20,808 nt of DNA from RGIG1934 sp964492545 (lineage in GTDB: Bacteria > Bacillota > Clostridia > Lachnospirales > Lachnospiraceae). This document shows positions 6,020 to 15,216 of this stretch, in pieces. A program made the position numbers and the translations under genes. Under the pieces are notes generated by a model. That model did no database searches, was not told the origin of the DNA, and was given only the letters and a program-made list of their open reading frames with translations. The first letter of the stretch is position 1. The number at the start of each line of letters is the position of its first letter. The stretch is from positions 1-20,808 of the forward strand of contig CAZBKO010000032.1 in assembly GCA_964492545.1 (NCBI GenBank), given 5' to 3'.

Positions 6020-8679
6020 TATTTAACCACTACTTTCTTATATGCACTGTATTTACTATAATATGTTTTTCCACCAATTTTTACATAGCTTCTTACTTTA
6101 ACATAATATGTCTTTCCCTTTGACAGCTTTGTTATCTTCCTAGCTGTTGTTTTGTTTGATGTAATCGTAATCTTACTGCTTTTCTTAAATGTAGTGCTTC
6201 TTGAATATACTATCTGATATCCCTTGGCTCTGCTATCCTTCAACCATTTTACTGTTAATGTCTTTGATGAACCAGAACGTGCACTGGTAACCCTTTGAGC
6301 CTTTGGCTTTACAGTTATAACTACTTTTTTACTAGCTGCATTATAATTTGTGTTAGCCGCTGCCTTGACGGTAATTGTTGCAACTCCGTATCCCTTAAGG
6401 GTAACCTTTCCTGTTGATGATACAACAGCTACATTTTTGTTGGAGCTTGTATAAGACAATTTTCCTGTTCCAGATGTTTTTGCATTTATTCTAAATGACG
6501 AAGCACCGTAGTATTTAGTATATGATGATGTTCCAGATACACTCTGAGATTTTTTCCTTACCGTTACAGGTATCTTTATTGTTGTTCCAGAGTAAGTCTT
6601 CGTTGCTGCAGCTGTAATATAAATATATGCGTTTCCAGCTCCTGTTATGGAAAACTTCTTAGTTGAACTGTTATACTTAATTACTTTACTGTTGCTTGTT
6701 TTGTATGAAAGTGTTTCATTTCCTTTTGTAACTTTAGCACCCAAAGAAGATGCGTAAAAATCAGCATTTCCATATGTTTTTGTTACTTTGCTAACGCTTG
6801 CTGTTACTGTCTGATTTGGTAATACAATCCATATAGCTTTGTCAGATGGTCTATAGTAAATATAATACGTTCCCATTGGTGCCGTTATATTCTTATCAGC
6901 ATCAGTTGAAAGTGTCATTGTTGATGGCTTTGATGTAATTTTATCATAGCCGTACCACTCTCCCACATCACCATCAACACCATTATTAATCTTAAATGTA
7001 ATATTTTTATTAGTAGATATTCTGTATGAATATGTCTTTGTTGTCTTATCATAATTCATTTGGTACTCATCATCTACATTCCAATTTGTAAAATCACCTC
7101 TAAGATACAATGGAGCAGCAAGGTAATTGTCAATTTTTGCAATATATGATTTGTATGAGCTCATCATTGCATTCAAATATACAGAGAATGATGCATTTGC
7201 ATTATCCGCTGACAAAGAGCTTCCACTTACATTATCAAGCTTAAATGAACTCTTAGAAGCATTATTATATGACTTATCAGGTGTTATACTGCTGCTGTAA
7301 TTATTCTTTACCTTATTGAATATTGCATTAAAGTTAGCTGTTGTCAGCCATTTACTTGCAGCGACCTTCTTAAGTGCATCACCAAATTCTGAAATATAAA
7401 ATCCACCCTGGCAAACAGAGTACTTATAAACAGGATTATTCTGTCCTCTGTTTGCGCCTTCTGCATTTGAACTAAATGGAGACACCTCAGTCATTCCATT
7501 TCCTGTTGGATTCCATCCATTTGTCACGCCAAAGCATCGGTCAAGATCATAAGGAATAAATATAGCCTTTCCAGTGCTCTTTAAAAAATAAATATAATAA
7601 TTATTATAATTGTTTCTCATATCATCAGGGTTACCTGTGAAATAAGACACTGCTGCAAATTTCAAAAAGCTGCTCATATCAACAAGTGATGCAAGCTTTG
7701 TTTTTGTCACACCATCCTTATTTAGTTCTGTAATAAGGTTCTTCAGCTGTTCATTTGTTGATGTCTTTTTGTTAGTCTTTAAATCGTAACAGAAAAATGC
7801 ACCATGACCATCATTCGCATCCTCATCCTCAATTCCAATTGATGATGTATCTGTCAAATCAGGTGCTTTATCAGTCCAGCCACACTTGTAAAGGTCTCCA
7901 TCCCAGTCTTCTTCAGCAACATATTTTTCAATAAACACGCTGTCAATAGGCTCGTATATTGTATATACGCCCATCTTGCTTCCACTTATATTCATAGCGG
8001 CAACATTAGTATGTGGTGCAATTACACCATTATTTCTAAATGTCTCATATGCATAATATTCTCTAATATATGTGCTGTCGAGATTTCTGTTCCACTTAAC
8101 ATCCATCTTCTCAAGAGTTGCAAAGGTTCTATTCTTTCTTGCTTTTCTAAGAGCCTTTCCTTCTGCATCAGTTCCCCATACGTGTGCATCATCTGTATAG
8201 TAAGCTTCATCATCAAATGTCTCCTGAAAATCAAGTTTAAAATGAATAAGATTGTACATTCCACTAGATGAACTGTAAAAAGGAACTCTTGAGGTATTTC
8301 CCTTCATTCTCACACCAACCTCATTGATTACATATGTGTATGAGTCCTTACTCGTAGTAATTGTAATATACACATCAGCCTTCCTATAAATTGGTGATTT
8401 CGAGCCTTTTGCTTCATAAGTATTGTAATCATCCTGCAATTTCTGTAATTCTTCGTTAGAAATATCAATTTTCATATCTATCTTATTATTGATATCAAAT
8501 AACTGTGTGTAAATCACATCCTGCGCATAAGGCAGGGTATCTGTATCCACATTGTAAGTCCCCGTTGTAACAGCATAAGCCGTTACTCCATTCACACCAA
8601 ATCCCCAATTCAGTGATATAATCATAGCCAGACATAGTAAGGCACTGATTATTCTTGTTCTCGTTTTTGTTTTTCCCAT
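6019..8679 (-). CDS. secreted CotH-kinase protein with carbohydrate-binding-like, Ig-like and FnIII modules
   Basis: 886 residues from the ATG at 8679, which has AAAGGAG six bases upstream; an ATG at 8700 has none. Residues 1-36 are a signal peptide with an AYA cleavage site. Residues about 50-520 form a CotH domain, an atypical kinase-like fold: VRMKGNTS (123-130), HFKLDF (146-151), a central STYIREYYAYETFRNNGV (202-219), GVYTIYEPID (237-246), and IPYDLDRCFG (375-384), the likely metal-binding acidic motif. Residues about 523-620 (LYLRGDFTNWN to WIVLP) resemble SusE/CBM-type beta modules. Two Ig-like repeats follow (about 622-708 and 710-791; the second is Big-2-like: TSSNKNVAVVSSTGKVTLKG), then a Lys/Tyr-rich FnIII module (795-886). 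No LPxTG motif or dockerin is seen. CotH proteins phosphorylate spore-coat proteins in Bacillus and occur in cellulosomes. The target here is unknown, but surface location is well supported. Confidence 0.92.
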   Translation of the reverse strand: MGKTKTRTRIISALLCLAMIISLNWGFGVNGVTAYAVTTGTYNVDTDTLPYAQDVIYTQLFDINNKIDMKIDISNEELQKLQDDYNTYEAKGSKSPIYRKADVYITITTSKDSYTYVINEVGVRMKGNTSRVPFYSSSSGMYNLIHFKLDFQETFDDEAYYTDDAHVWGTDAEGKALRKARKNRTFATLEKMDVKWNRNLDSTYIREYYAYETFRNNGVIAPHTNVAAMNISGSKMGVYTIYEPIDSVFIEKYVAEEDWDGDLYKCGWTDKAPDLTDTSSIGIEDEDANDGHGAFFCYDLKTNKKTSTNEQLKNLITELNKDGVTKTKLASLVDMSSFLKFAAVSYFTGNPDDMRNNYNNYYIYFLKSTGKAIFIPYDLDRCFGVTNGWNPTGNGMTEVSPFSSNAEGANRGQNNPVYKYSVCQGGFYISEFGDALKKVAASKWLTTANFNAIFNKVKNNYSSSITPDKSYNNASKSSFKLDNVSGSSLSADNANASFSVYLNAMMSSYKSYIAKIDNYLAAPLYLRGDFTNWNVDDEYQMNYDKTTKTYSYRISTNKNITFKINNGVDGDVGEWYGYDKITSKPSTMTLSTDADKNITAPMGTYYIYYRPSDKAIWIVLPNQTVTASVSKVTKTYGNADFYASSLGAKVTKGNETLSYKTSNSKVIKYNSSTKKFSITGAGNAYIYITAAATKTYSGTTIKIPVTVRKKSQSVSGTSSYTKYYGASSFRINAKTSGTGKLSYTSSNKNVAVVSSTGKVTLKGYGVATITVKAAANTNYNAASKKVVITVKPKAQRVTSARSGSSKTLTVKWLKDSRAKGYQIVYSRSTTFKKSSKITITSNKTTARKITKLSKGKTYYVKVRSYVKIGGKTYYSKYSAYKKVVVK

Positions 8680-8692
8680 AAATTCTCCTTTT

Positions 8693-10851
8693 CTAAACAT
8701 TGTTTTTAATATATGTAATTAATGTGCTGTACAATATATCCATTTCAATTGGTTTTGTGATGTGTGCGTTCATGCCTGCATTCATCGACTTCTCCACATC
8801 ATCCGCAAACGCATTTGCAGTCATTGCTATTATCGGAATTGTTTGCGAATCCTCCCTGTCTAATTTTCTAATTAAGCTGCAGCTTGTAAGTCCGTCCATA
8901 ACCGGCATTCTAATATCCATAATTATTGCTGAAAATAGCCAATTGGCGAATCCTTAAATTTCTCCATTCCCATTTTACCATCATCTGCGCATATTACGTT
9001 CATACCAGCTGCCTGCAAAATTCTTGATGCAATTTCCTGATTAAGTGGATGATCCTCCACAAGTAAAATATTCTTGTTTCTAAGTATCTCCCGATCATCA
9101 CTGTCCACTGAAGATACATTTATATGATACTCATTCTCACTTATTGTATCAAGGATAAATGTAATTGTAAATGTTGTTCCTTTTCCAAGCTCACTCTCAA
9201 CTGATATGCCTCCACCCATTAATTCAAGCATACTCTTCACAATGGCAAGTCCAAGCCCTGTACCATGCCTGCTTGTCTTTATCTCCTGTTCTTCCTGTGA
9301 AAATGGTTGGAACATTATTTTCATAAAGTCCTCGCTCATACCTATTCCATTGTCATATACCTTAGATGTTACAAATATTTTGTTGTTATCAAGCTCCTTT
9401 GTATCTACATTTACTCCAACCTTACCGCCTTCCGGAGTAAATTTTACAGCATTAGATAGGAGATTAAAATATATCTGATTAATTCTTAGTCTGTCTGCAA
9501 CCATTATTCTATCCGGCTTCTTGTCAGGCTCAACCATCTCAAATGATATATTTCTCTGCTTACACAGTGGCACTACCACTGATTTCAAATACTTTTCGAA
9601 TTCATCAATCGGATATGGTTCAGGATGCAGAACTATTTTTCCACTTTCTACCTTGGTCATATCTAGTATATCATTTACAAGGCCCAGCAAAAATTCGCTT
9701 GATGTTTCAATTTTTTTGAGACATTCATCTGTATCCTTTGGATTATCATTTCTTCTGGCAATTTCTGTCATTCCAATAATTCCATTCATAGGAGTTCTAA
9801 TGTCGTGACTCATTCTTGACAAAAATGCAGACTTTGCATTGTTAGCCATCTTAGCATCGTTAACTGCCTTGCTTAGCGAGTCATTAAGCTGCTGATATTT
9901 CTTCCCCTTGTAAAATTCCTTTGCATATATTATAAGAACCACCACAAAACACATTAATACTACAAATAGTAGAATCAATGTTTTTTTGAGAATATCTATT
10001 ATACTGTTATACAGAAATGTCTCCGGAACAACAGTAATTACACTCCATCCATCGCTTATGGATATTGGAGAAAGTGCTATTATACAGTCCGTGCCATCAT
10101 GACTATAAAATCCAACCCCACTAAGTCCATTTTTCATTGCCTGCTTAAGCTTTTCGATTGACGAATTACCATGCAGACTTCCATGTTTTTGTTCAGTGAT
10201 TATATCTAAAAGACTGCTAAAAGTCTTGTTGCTGTCCGGATGCTTTGAGTACAAAACTGTATATCCGTCACTATCAACTATATACGAATATCCTTTTCCA
10301 TCATATACAGTCAAATTAAGTTTTCCATATAATTCCTCACAATCAATACCCACTAATACGGCATATCTTTGACCATGACTGATTTCAAATGAATTATATG
10401 CAAATATCACTCGCTTACCAGTAGCAGGGTCATAGGTTGGACCAACAACTCCTGCCTTATCACCGCTGAAACACTTGCTGATGTCAGAGCTATCAATATC
10501 TACAGCATCATTCTCATTAATAGCATTATTTCCATCTTTATCAATTATAACAACAGAAGAACCATTTAATGAATTTGCCTGACGAATAATATTTTCCCAT
10601 CTTTCAATATCCGTCTTAGTAAATGTCTCTGACATACTTTCGCAAAAATCCATTTTTCCTCTAAAATATATTGAAAATGAATCCGCATTTCTAACTGTTA
10701 TCTCTGATATGCTCTTGGTATTCTCAGAAATATAGTTCTTAGCCACTTCACGAGTGTATATGCCCACAGCTACAACTATAATTCCAATCAAAAAAGTTAT
10801 TATCAAACTAATATGACCAAATCTCGTTCTTTTTCTATTGTAAGGTTTCAT
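8693..10851 (-). CDS. dCache hybrid sensor histidine kinase with REC domain, frameshifted in REC
   Basis: A membrane sensor kinase, about 719 residues once repaired. Order: TM1 (about 13-32), an extracellular dCache-type sensor (about 35-280, with YAVLVGIDCEEL), TM2 (about 288-310), HisKA with phospho-accepting His349 in RMSHDIRTP, and an HATPase with N box NQIYFNLLSNAVKFT, DNGIGM, FQPFSQ and GTGLGL. A REC domain starts at NILLVEDHP (594-602). The first frame stops just after SPIGYF. The second frame resumes MDIRMPVMDG, containing the phospho-Asp, and ends KNNV. Adding one T to a 4-T run (plus-strand 8932-8935) gives GYFSAIIMDIRMP, exactly family-like. Start ATG at 10851 behind GGAGG. It follows the sugar-binding lipoprotein by 18 nt and precedes CotH by 13 nt. 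No HPt or DNA-binding output domain is present, so the phosphorelay partner lies elsewhere. Confidence 0.92.
8932..8935. other. homopolymer at the frameshift point in the histidine kinase gene
   Basis: Four A on the plus strand (four T in the coding strand). Five would keep the REC domain in one frame. The surrounding peptide after repair, IGYFSAIIMDIRMP, matches REC domains. Confidence 0.75.
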
Positions 10852-10869
10852 TATATACCTCCAAAAGTT

Positions 10870-12156
10870 CTATCTGCCTTCTATTTCTTCCCTAACCAAT
10901 GAATCAAAATACTCACACACACTCTTCTCATCATCGCCTTCAAGCAACTTAATTCCCGCTTTTTGAATCCAATTCTGCATTCTGATGTTCATATTATAAT
11001 CCACAGATGTAATGTTATCCCCTTCTTCTATTATATCTATTACCGGTGAAAGATACTCTATTTTGTTAAGCTTTCCCGATAGAGGTGACAGCGATCCTTG
11101 TGTTTCAACATATTTAAGTATATTTTCTTTTTTTGTACAAAATTTAACAAAATCTTTTGCAATTTCTATATTGCTGCCTGCTCTATTTATACACATTAAA
11201 TGGTCCGGCGCCGTCATAACTACACCATCGCCCTCTTCAATCGGGATTGGATATACTTTATAATTCAATCCACTGTTAATATGTTCAATTGAAGCATTAA
11301 GGTCACTTGCTCCGAGTAAAAAAGCTGCTTTTCCATCAGCGAACAGTTGCTCTGCATTGGCTGTTGTATCATTTGCATAGGCAGCGTCACCATCGATATA
11401 TCCTTTTGATAGGAGATTATTCAGATTAGTAAAACCGTTTAGAAAGTACTTTCCAGATTCTATATTTCCCTTTGAAATATCATTAATAATACCAGTTGCT
11501 GACGAACTCCTATAAATTGCTGCCAAACCATCTGCATACGCATATCCTGAAAATGGAATAAGCTGCGATGCTGCAATTGGCGTGATTCCTTTATTCTTAA
11601 GTGTTTCACATGCTTCTAAGAGCTCATCGAAATTCTTTGGAACTTCAATATTGTATTCATTAAGTAAATCCAGATTACAATACATACCAATGACGGTTAT
11701 CTCCATAGGCAGACCGTAATAATGATTCTTAAATTTAAGACTATTCTTTTCAAGAAGACTATAATTTTCCAGTGTGTCTATGTCATCCAGATTTAATAAA
11801 TACCCACTTTGAGCAAGTGTTGGTAAAAATCCGGCATAAGACATAAATACATCATCACCATTGCCTGTAGATAATCTCTTCATCAATAGTTCATTGTAAT
11901 CCACATTAGCTGACGGGTCTATTCCTTCATACACAATATTAACATTGGGATTCTTATCCATATACTCTTTAATTAGTGTCTCAAGCGGTCTGATTTTCTC
12001 TGTGGCATTGATGTTTCCGAACACAGAAATAGTTATCTTATCGTCCTCGTCATTCATATCGTATTCAGCAAATTCTCCTCCTTCACTGCAGCCATAAAGA
12101 AGAAGGGAAACCAACGCACCAATTAATAGAATTCTTATAAAATATTTATTATTCAT
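10870..12156 (-). CDS. extracellular solute-binding lipoprotein (family 1, sugar-type)
   Basis: 428 residues. Lys-containing signal peptide followed by lipobox LLYGC, with Cys23 as the lipidation site, so it is anchored on the outer face of the membrane. After the leader, KITISVFGNI and a cluster of family-1 solute-binding features follow: ETLIKEYMDKNPNVNIVYE, GDDVFMSYAGFLPTLAQSGYL, YGLPMEITVIGMYCNLDLLNEY, and FADGKAAFLLGASDLNASIE, which resembles the FxxGKAAM motif of sugar-binding proteins. The ligand is probably a mono- or oligosaccharide, by family only. The ATG at 12156 has GGTGA upstream; a GTG one codon earlier is possible. There is no ABC permease or ATPase gene next to it. It is the first gene of the operon with the sensor kinase, so it may present ligand to the kinase rather than feed a transporter. 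Confidence 0.9.
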   Translation of the reverse strand: MNNKYFIRILLIGALVSLLLYGCSEGGEFAEYDMNDEDDKITISVFGNINATEKIRPLETLIKEYMDKNPNVNIVYEGIDPSANVDYNELLMKRLSTGNGDDVFMSYAGFLPTLAQSGYLLNLDDIDTLENYSLLEKNSLKFKNHYYGLPMEITVIGMYCNLDLLNEYNIEVPKNFDELLEACETLKNKGITPIAASQLIPFSGYAYADGLAAIYRSSSATGIINDISKGNIESGKYFLNGFTNLNNLLSKGYIDGDAAYANDTTANAEQLFADGKAAFLLGASDLNASIEHINSGLNYKVYPIPIEEGDGVVMTAPDHLMCINRAGSNIEIAKDFVKFCTKKENILKYVETQGSLSPLSGKLNKIEYLSPVIDIIEEGDNITSVDYNMNIRMQNWIQKAGIKLLEGDDEKSVCEYFDSLVREEIEGR

Positions 12157-12187
12157 CACTTCATCACCATAAAATGTTTTTATTTAT

Positions 12188-12216
12188 ATTATACTACATA
12201 GAATTGGCTTTGTGGA
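12188..12216 (-). promoter_or_regulatory. likely promoter of the lipoprotein/kinase/CotH/sfsA operon
   Basis: A perfect TATAAT on the minus strand (12188-12193) stands about 32 nt upstream of the lipoprotein start. The -35 at 17-nt spacing is poor (TCCACA, 12211-12216), so the promoter may need an activator. The 174-nt interval 12157-12330 shows no other gene. Confidence 0.5.
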
Positions 12217-12330
12217 AAAAAGATACAAATAAAGACATACCAGATTATAATCCGATATGCCTTTATAACTATTCTCCAAAAATATTTTCAAGATTGTCTC
12301 CTATAATCATGCACATAGGAATACATTTTC

Positions 12331-13236
12331 CTATAAATCATAAGGTGTTGCCTGGTAAACGTAATAATTGAGCCAATTAGTGTAAAGTGCGTTGGCATGA
12401 GCTCTCCAGGTAAGCACCGGTTTATTTTCAGGATTATCATCCTTGTAATAATTAGCAGGCACCTTAATATCCATCCCTTTTTCAGTGTCTCTCTTATACT
12501 CTGTATCGAGAGTGAACCTGTCATATTCCGGATGTCCCATTACAAATATCTGTTTACCGTCTCCTGCTATTGTAATAAACGCACCAGCTATGTAAGACTG
12601 TGCAAGAACCTGTAAATTAGGATTATTGTACAAATCCTCGTCGGCCACATATGTATGCCTTGAATGTGGTGCTAAAAATTCATCATCGAATCCTCTCATA
12701 AGAGGTACCTTTCTATGAAGAACTTTGTGGCTGAATATTCCAAACATCTTCTCATCAAGCATATGCTTGTGAATTCCATAATGATAATATAGAGCTGCCT
12801 GAGCACCCCAGCACAAATGAAGTGTCGACGTTACATTACTTTTTGTCCACTCCATAATTTCTTCCAATTCACTCCAATATGTTACTTCTTCAAATTCCAT
12901 CTGTTCAACAGGAGCCCCTGTAATAATAAAGCCATCAAACCTCTTACCCTTAATGTCGCTGAAAGTACTGTAAAACTGATTAAGATGACTGGCAGGTGTA
13001 TTCTTGGAAATATGTGATTCAACATATACAAATGTAACATCCACCTGGAGCGGTGTATTCGATAAAGCCCTGAGTAACTGTATCTCTGTCTCATGCTTTA
13101 AAGGCATAAGATTAAGTATTCCTATCTTAAGTGGACGAATATCCTGGCTAATTGCTCTTGTTTCATCCATAATAAATATATTTTCTTTTTCAATGACTGC
13201 CTTTGCCGGCAGATCTCCTTTGACCTTAATTGGCAT
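12331..13236 (-). CDS. metAA: homoserine O-acyltransferase (MetA type), predicted acetyl-CoA specific
   Basis: 301 residues, full length, committing homoserine to methionine synthesis by O-acylation. Start MPIKVKGDLPAKAVIEKENI. The catalytic Cys142 lies in HLCWGAQAALY, and His235 and Glu237 in GHPEYDR. Residue 111, in ITGAPVE, is Glu. In the published Bacillus cereus work, Glu111 marks acetyl-CoA use and Gly marks succinyl-CoA use, so this enzyme should make O-acetylhomoserine although databases often call it succinyltransferase. ATG at 13236 with a modest GGTGA upstream. It lies 58 nt after the ligA stop on the same strand. I see no SAM riboswitch in that interval. Confidence 0.95.
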   Translation of the reverse strand: MPIKVKGDLPAKAVIEKENIFIMDETRAISQDIRPLKIGILNLMPLKHETEIQLLRALSNTPLQVDVTFVYVESHISKNTPASHLNQFYSTFSDIKGKRFDGFIITGAPVEQMEFEEVTYWSELEEIMEWTKSNVTSTLHLCWGAQAALYYHYGIHKHMLDEKMFGIFSHKVLHRKVPLMRGFDDEFLAPHSRHTYVADEDLYNNPNLQVLAQSYIAGAFITIAGDGKQIFVMGHPEYDRFTLDTEYKRDTEKGMDIKVPANYYKDDNPENKPVLTWRAHANALYTNWLNYYVYQATPYDL

Positions 13237-13294
13237 TATGTCACCATCTTTCTGTATTCGTATCCTACAAGACTACACCATTTAACTGTTATAG

Positions 13295-15216
13295 TCAAGG
13301 TAGCATAGCTATAAAATCTTCTTCGGTAATAATTGGCACACCAAGCTCCTTGGCCTTTTTATTCTTCGATGAATTCGAATTTATATCATTATTTANNNNN
13401 NNNNNCCCCCAAGCTCCTCCACCTTAGCTTTCACTTCATTTCTGTTGGTAAAATGTTCCACAGAGCCTGTTATTACAAATACCATTCCCTCAAATATCAT
13501 CGGTGAATCACTTTTAGCTTCCTGCTCTATAACAAGCTCTGCTAAAAGGTTCTTGAATTTGTCCATGTTTGACTTATTCTCAAAATATTTTACAAATGAA
13601 TCAGCAATAACCTCTCCGACACCTTCTATTTCAGTAAATTCATTTACTGAAGCATTAAGCATTTCATCAAGATTATAATTGAAAGATTTGCATATCATTT
13701 TAGCATTTGATAATCCAATGTTAAGTATACCGAGACTGTAAATAACCCTGACAAGTGTTGTTTTACGTGATTTGTCTATGGCATCCAAAAGATTGTCATA
13801 GGATTTTCTTCCAAATCCTTTTGTACCAACAATTTCATTTTCATATCTGTCCATTTTATATATATCAGCAAATTCTCTTATATATCCAAAATCTATAAAT
13901 TTTTCAAGTGTTTCCTCTGACAATCCATCAATATTCATAGCATCTCTGCTTACAAAATGTGTGTATAATTTGATTTTCTTCGCCTGGCATTCTTCATTAA
14001 TACAGTAAAGTGACTTAACATCATTTATCTGCTTTATCTGAGTTGTTTGACCACATGCCGGACATTTATCAGGGATTACAACATTACCACTCTGAGTAAA
14101 ATTTTCTGCAATCTGCGGAATAATCATATTTGCTTTGTATACACTAATTTTATCGCCTATTCCAAGCCTTAAGGCTTCCATTATACTTAGATTATGCACG
14201 CTTGCACGGCTCACAGTAGTTCCCTCTAGTTCAACAGGTTCAAATATTGCGACCGGATTAATAAGCCCAGTTCTTGACGGACTCCATTCAATTTCCCTAA
14301 GAGTTGTCGTGGCAAGCTCATCGGCCCATTTAAATGCTATTCCATTTCTTGGGAATTTTGCAGTTCTTCCAAGAGATATACCATAAGCAATATCATCATA
14401 TACTAAAACAAGACCGTCAGAAGGTAAATCCTGATGCTCAATTTCTTTAGCAAAATACTCCATTGCTTCATCTATATTTTCAGTTGTCACAGACTTGTAT
14501 TCTACCACAGAAAATCCCTGTTCTTCAAGCCATTCATATTGTTTCATTATGGAATTACCATAATCAACACCTTCCGCCTGCACAAGAGTAAATGCATAAA
14601 AATTAACATTTCTTTCTGCTGTTATTTTATTGTTAAGCTGTCTTACCGAGCCGCTGCACAGATTTCGCGGATTCTTATATTTTGCATCAACATCCTCAAT
14701 TCTGTCATTTATCTTGGCAAATTCAGAATATTTTATTACAGCTTCTCCTCTTACTATAAGCTTTCCGTTAAAAGGAATCTTTAATGGTATGTTTTTAAAG
14801 GTTTTTGCATTATTAGTTATAATTTCACCAACCTCGCCATTGCCACGAGTTACTGCCTTAACCAACTCACCATTATCATACGTTAATACAACCGTGAGTC
14901 CATCCAGCTTCCACGACAAAACACCCACTTTAGTTCCAATAAAGCTCTTAAGCCCGCTGATTTCCTTTGTCTTATCAAGTGAAAGCATAGGTGATTCATG
15001 GGTTTCCTTTGGAAGCTCACTCACCACCTCATATCCAACATTTATTGTGGGACTATTTGCAAGCACCATTCCAGTTTCCTTTTCAAGACCTGCAAGTTCA
15101 TCGTATAGTCTGTCATATTCAAGGTTGCTCATTATCTCATTACTTTCCTGATAATAAGCTCTCCCTGCTTTATTTAAAAGTTCTACAAGTTCCTTAATTC
15201 TACGTGACTTGTCCAT
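13295..15216 (-). CDS. ligA: NAD+-dependent DNA ligase LigA, interrupted by the scaffold gap
   Basis: Seals nicks in DNA replication and repair, using NAD+. The stop is TGA at 13295; the start is ATG at 15216, abutting the stop of the upstream gene behind GGGAGAG. Domains: Ia (YYQESNEIMSNLEYDRLYDEL, 21-41), adenylation with Lys103 in LSWKLDGL, OB fold, zinc finger Cys385/Cys388/Cys405/Cys410, HhH region with EIEGVGEVIADSF (529-541), and BRCT starting at MIFEGMVFVITGS. After the gap, the BRCT end reads NNDINSNSSKNKKAKELGVP and IITEEDFIAMLP. Repaired length is about 650 residues. It departs from textbook LigA: Ser-Trp precedes the Lys where Glu-x is usual, SN replaces SD before LEYD, and TRGNGEVGEI replaces TRGDGxxGED. 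From memory, this is the Lachnospiraceae subtype. Confidence 0.95.
13396..13405. other. assembly gap of 10 N within ligA
   Basis: Ten undetermined bases next to a C5 run on the plus strand (G5 in the coding strand). Reading ligA from both sides needs a missing length of the form 3k+2. By comparison with BRCT domains, about 13 residues (between ELGG and NND) are absent, so the true gap is near 41 nt and the ten N are a placeholder. Confidence 0.95.

Noticed and set aside
8010..8271. Plus-strand reading frames within the CotH gene
   Set aside because: They are shadows of a long, well-supported gene and have no ribosome sites or recognisable motifs.
6019..12156. Sporulation locus, because of the name CotH
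   Set aside because: The protein is secreted and modular with a sensor kinase beside it, and no spore-coat or sporulation gene is near.
12315..12334. Hairpin ATAGGAA/TTCCTAT as the metA terminator
   Set aside because: It overlaps the metA stop codon and has no T-tract on the minus strand, so the support is too weak.
12174..12371. Small plus-strand gene between metA and the lipoprotein
   Set aside because: No ribosome site, it overlaps the metA end and the lipoprotein promoter, and its composition is not protein-like.
13237..13294. A SAM riboswitch or T-box before metA
   Set aside because: Only 58 nt are available and none of the conserved S-box or T-box blocks are present.
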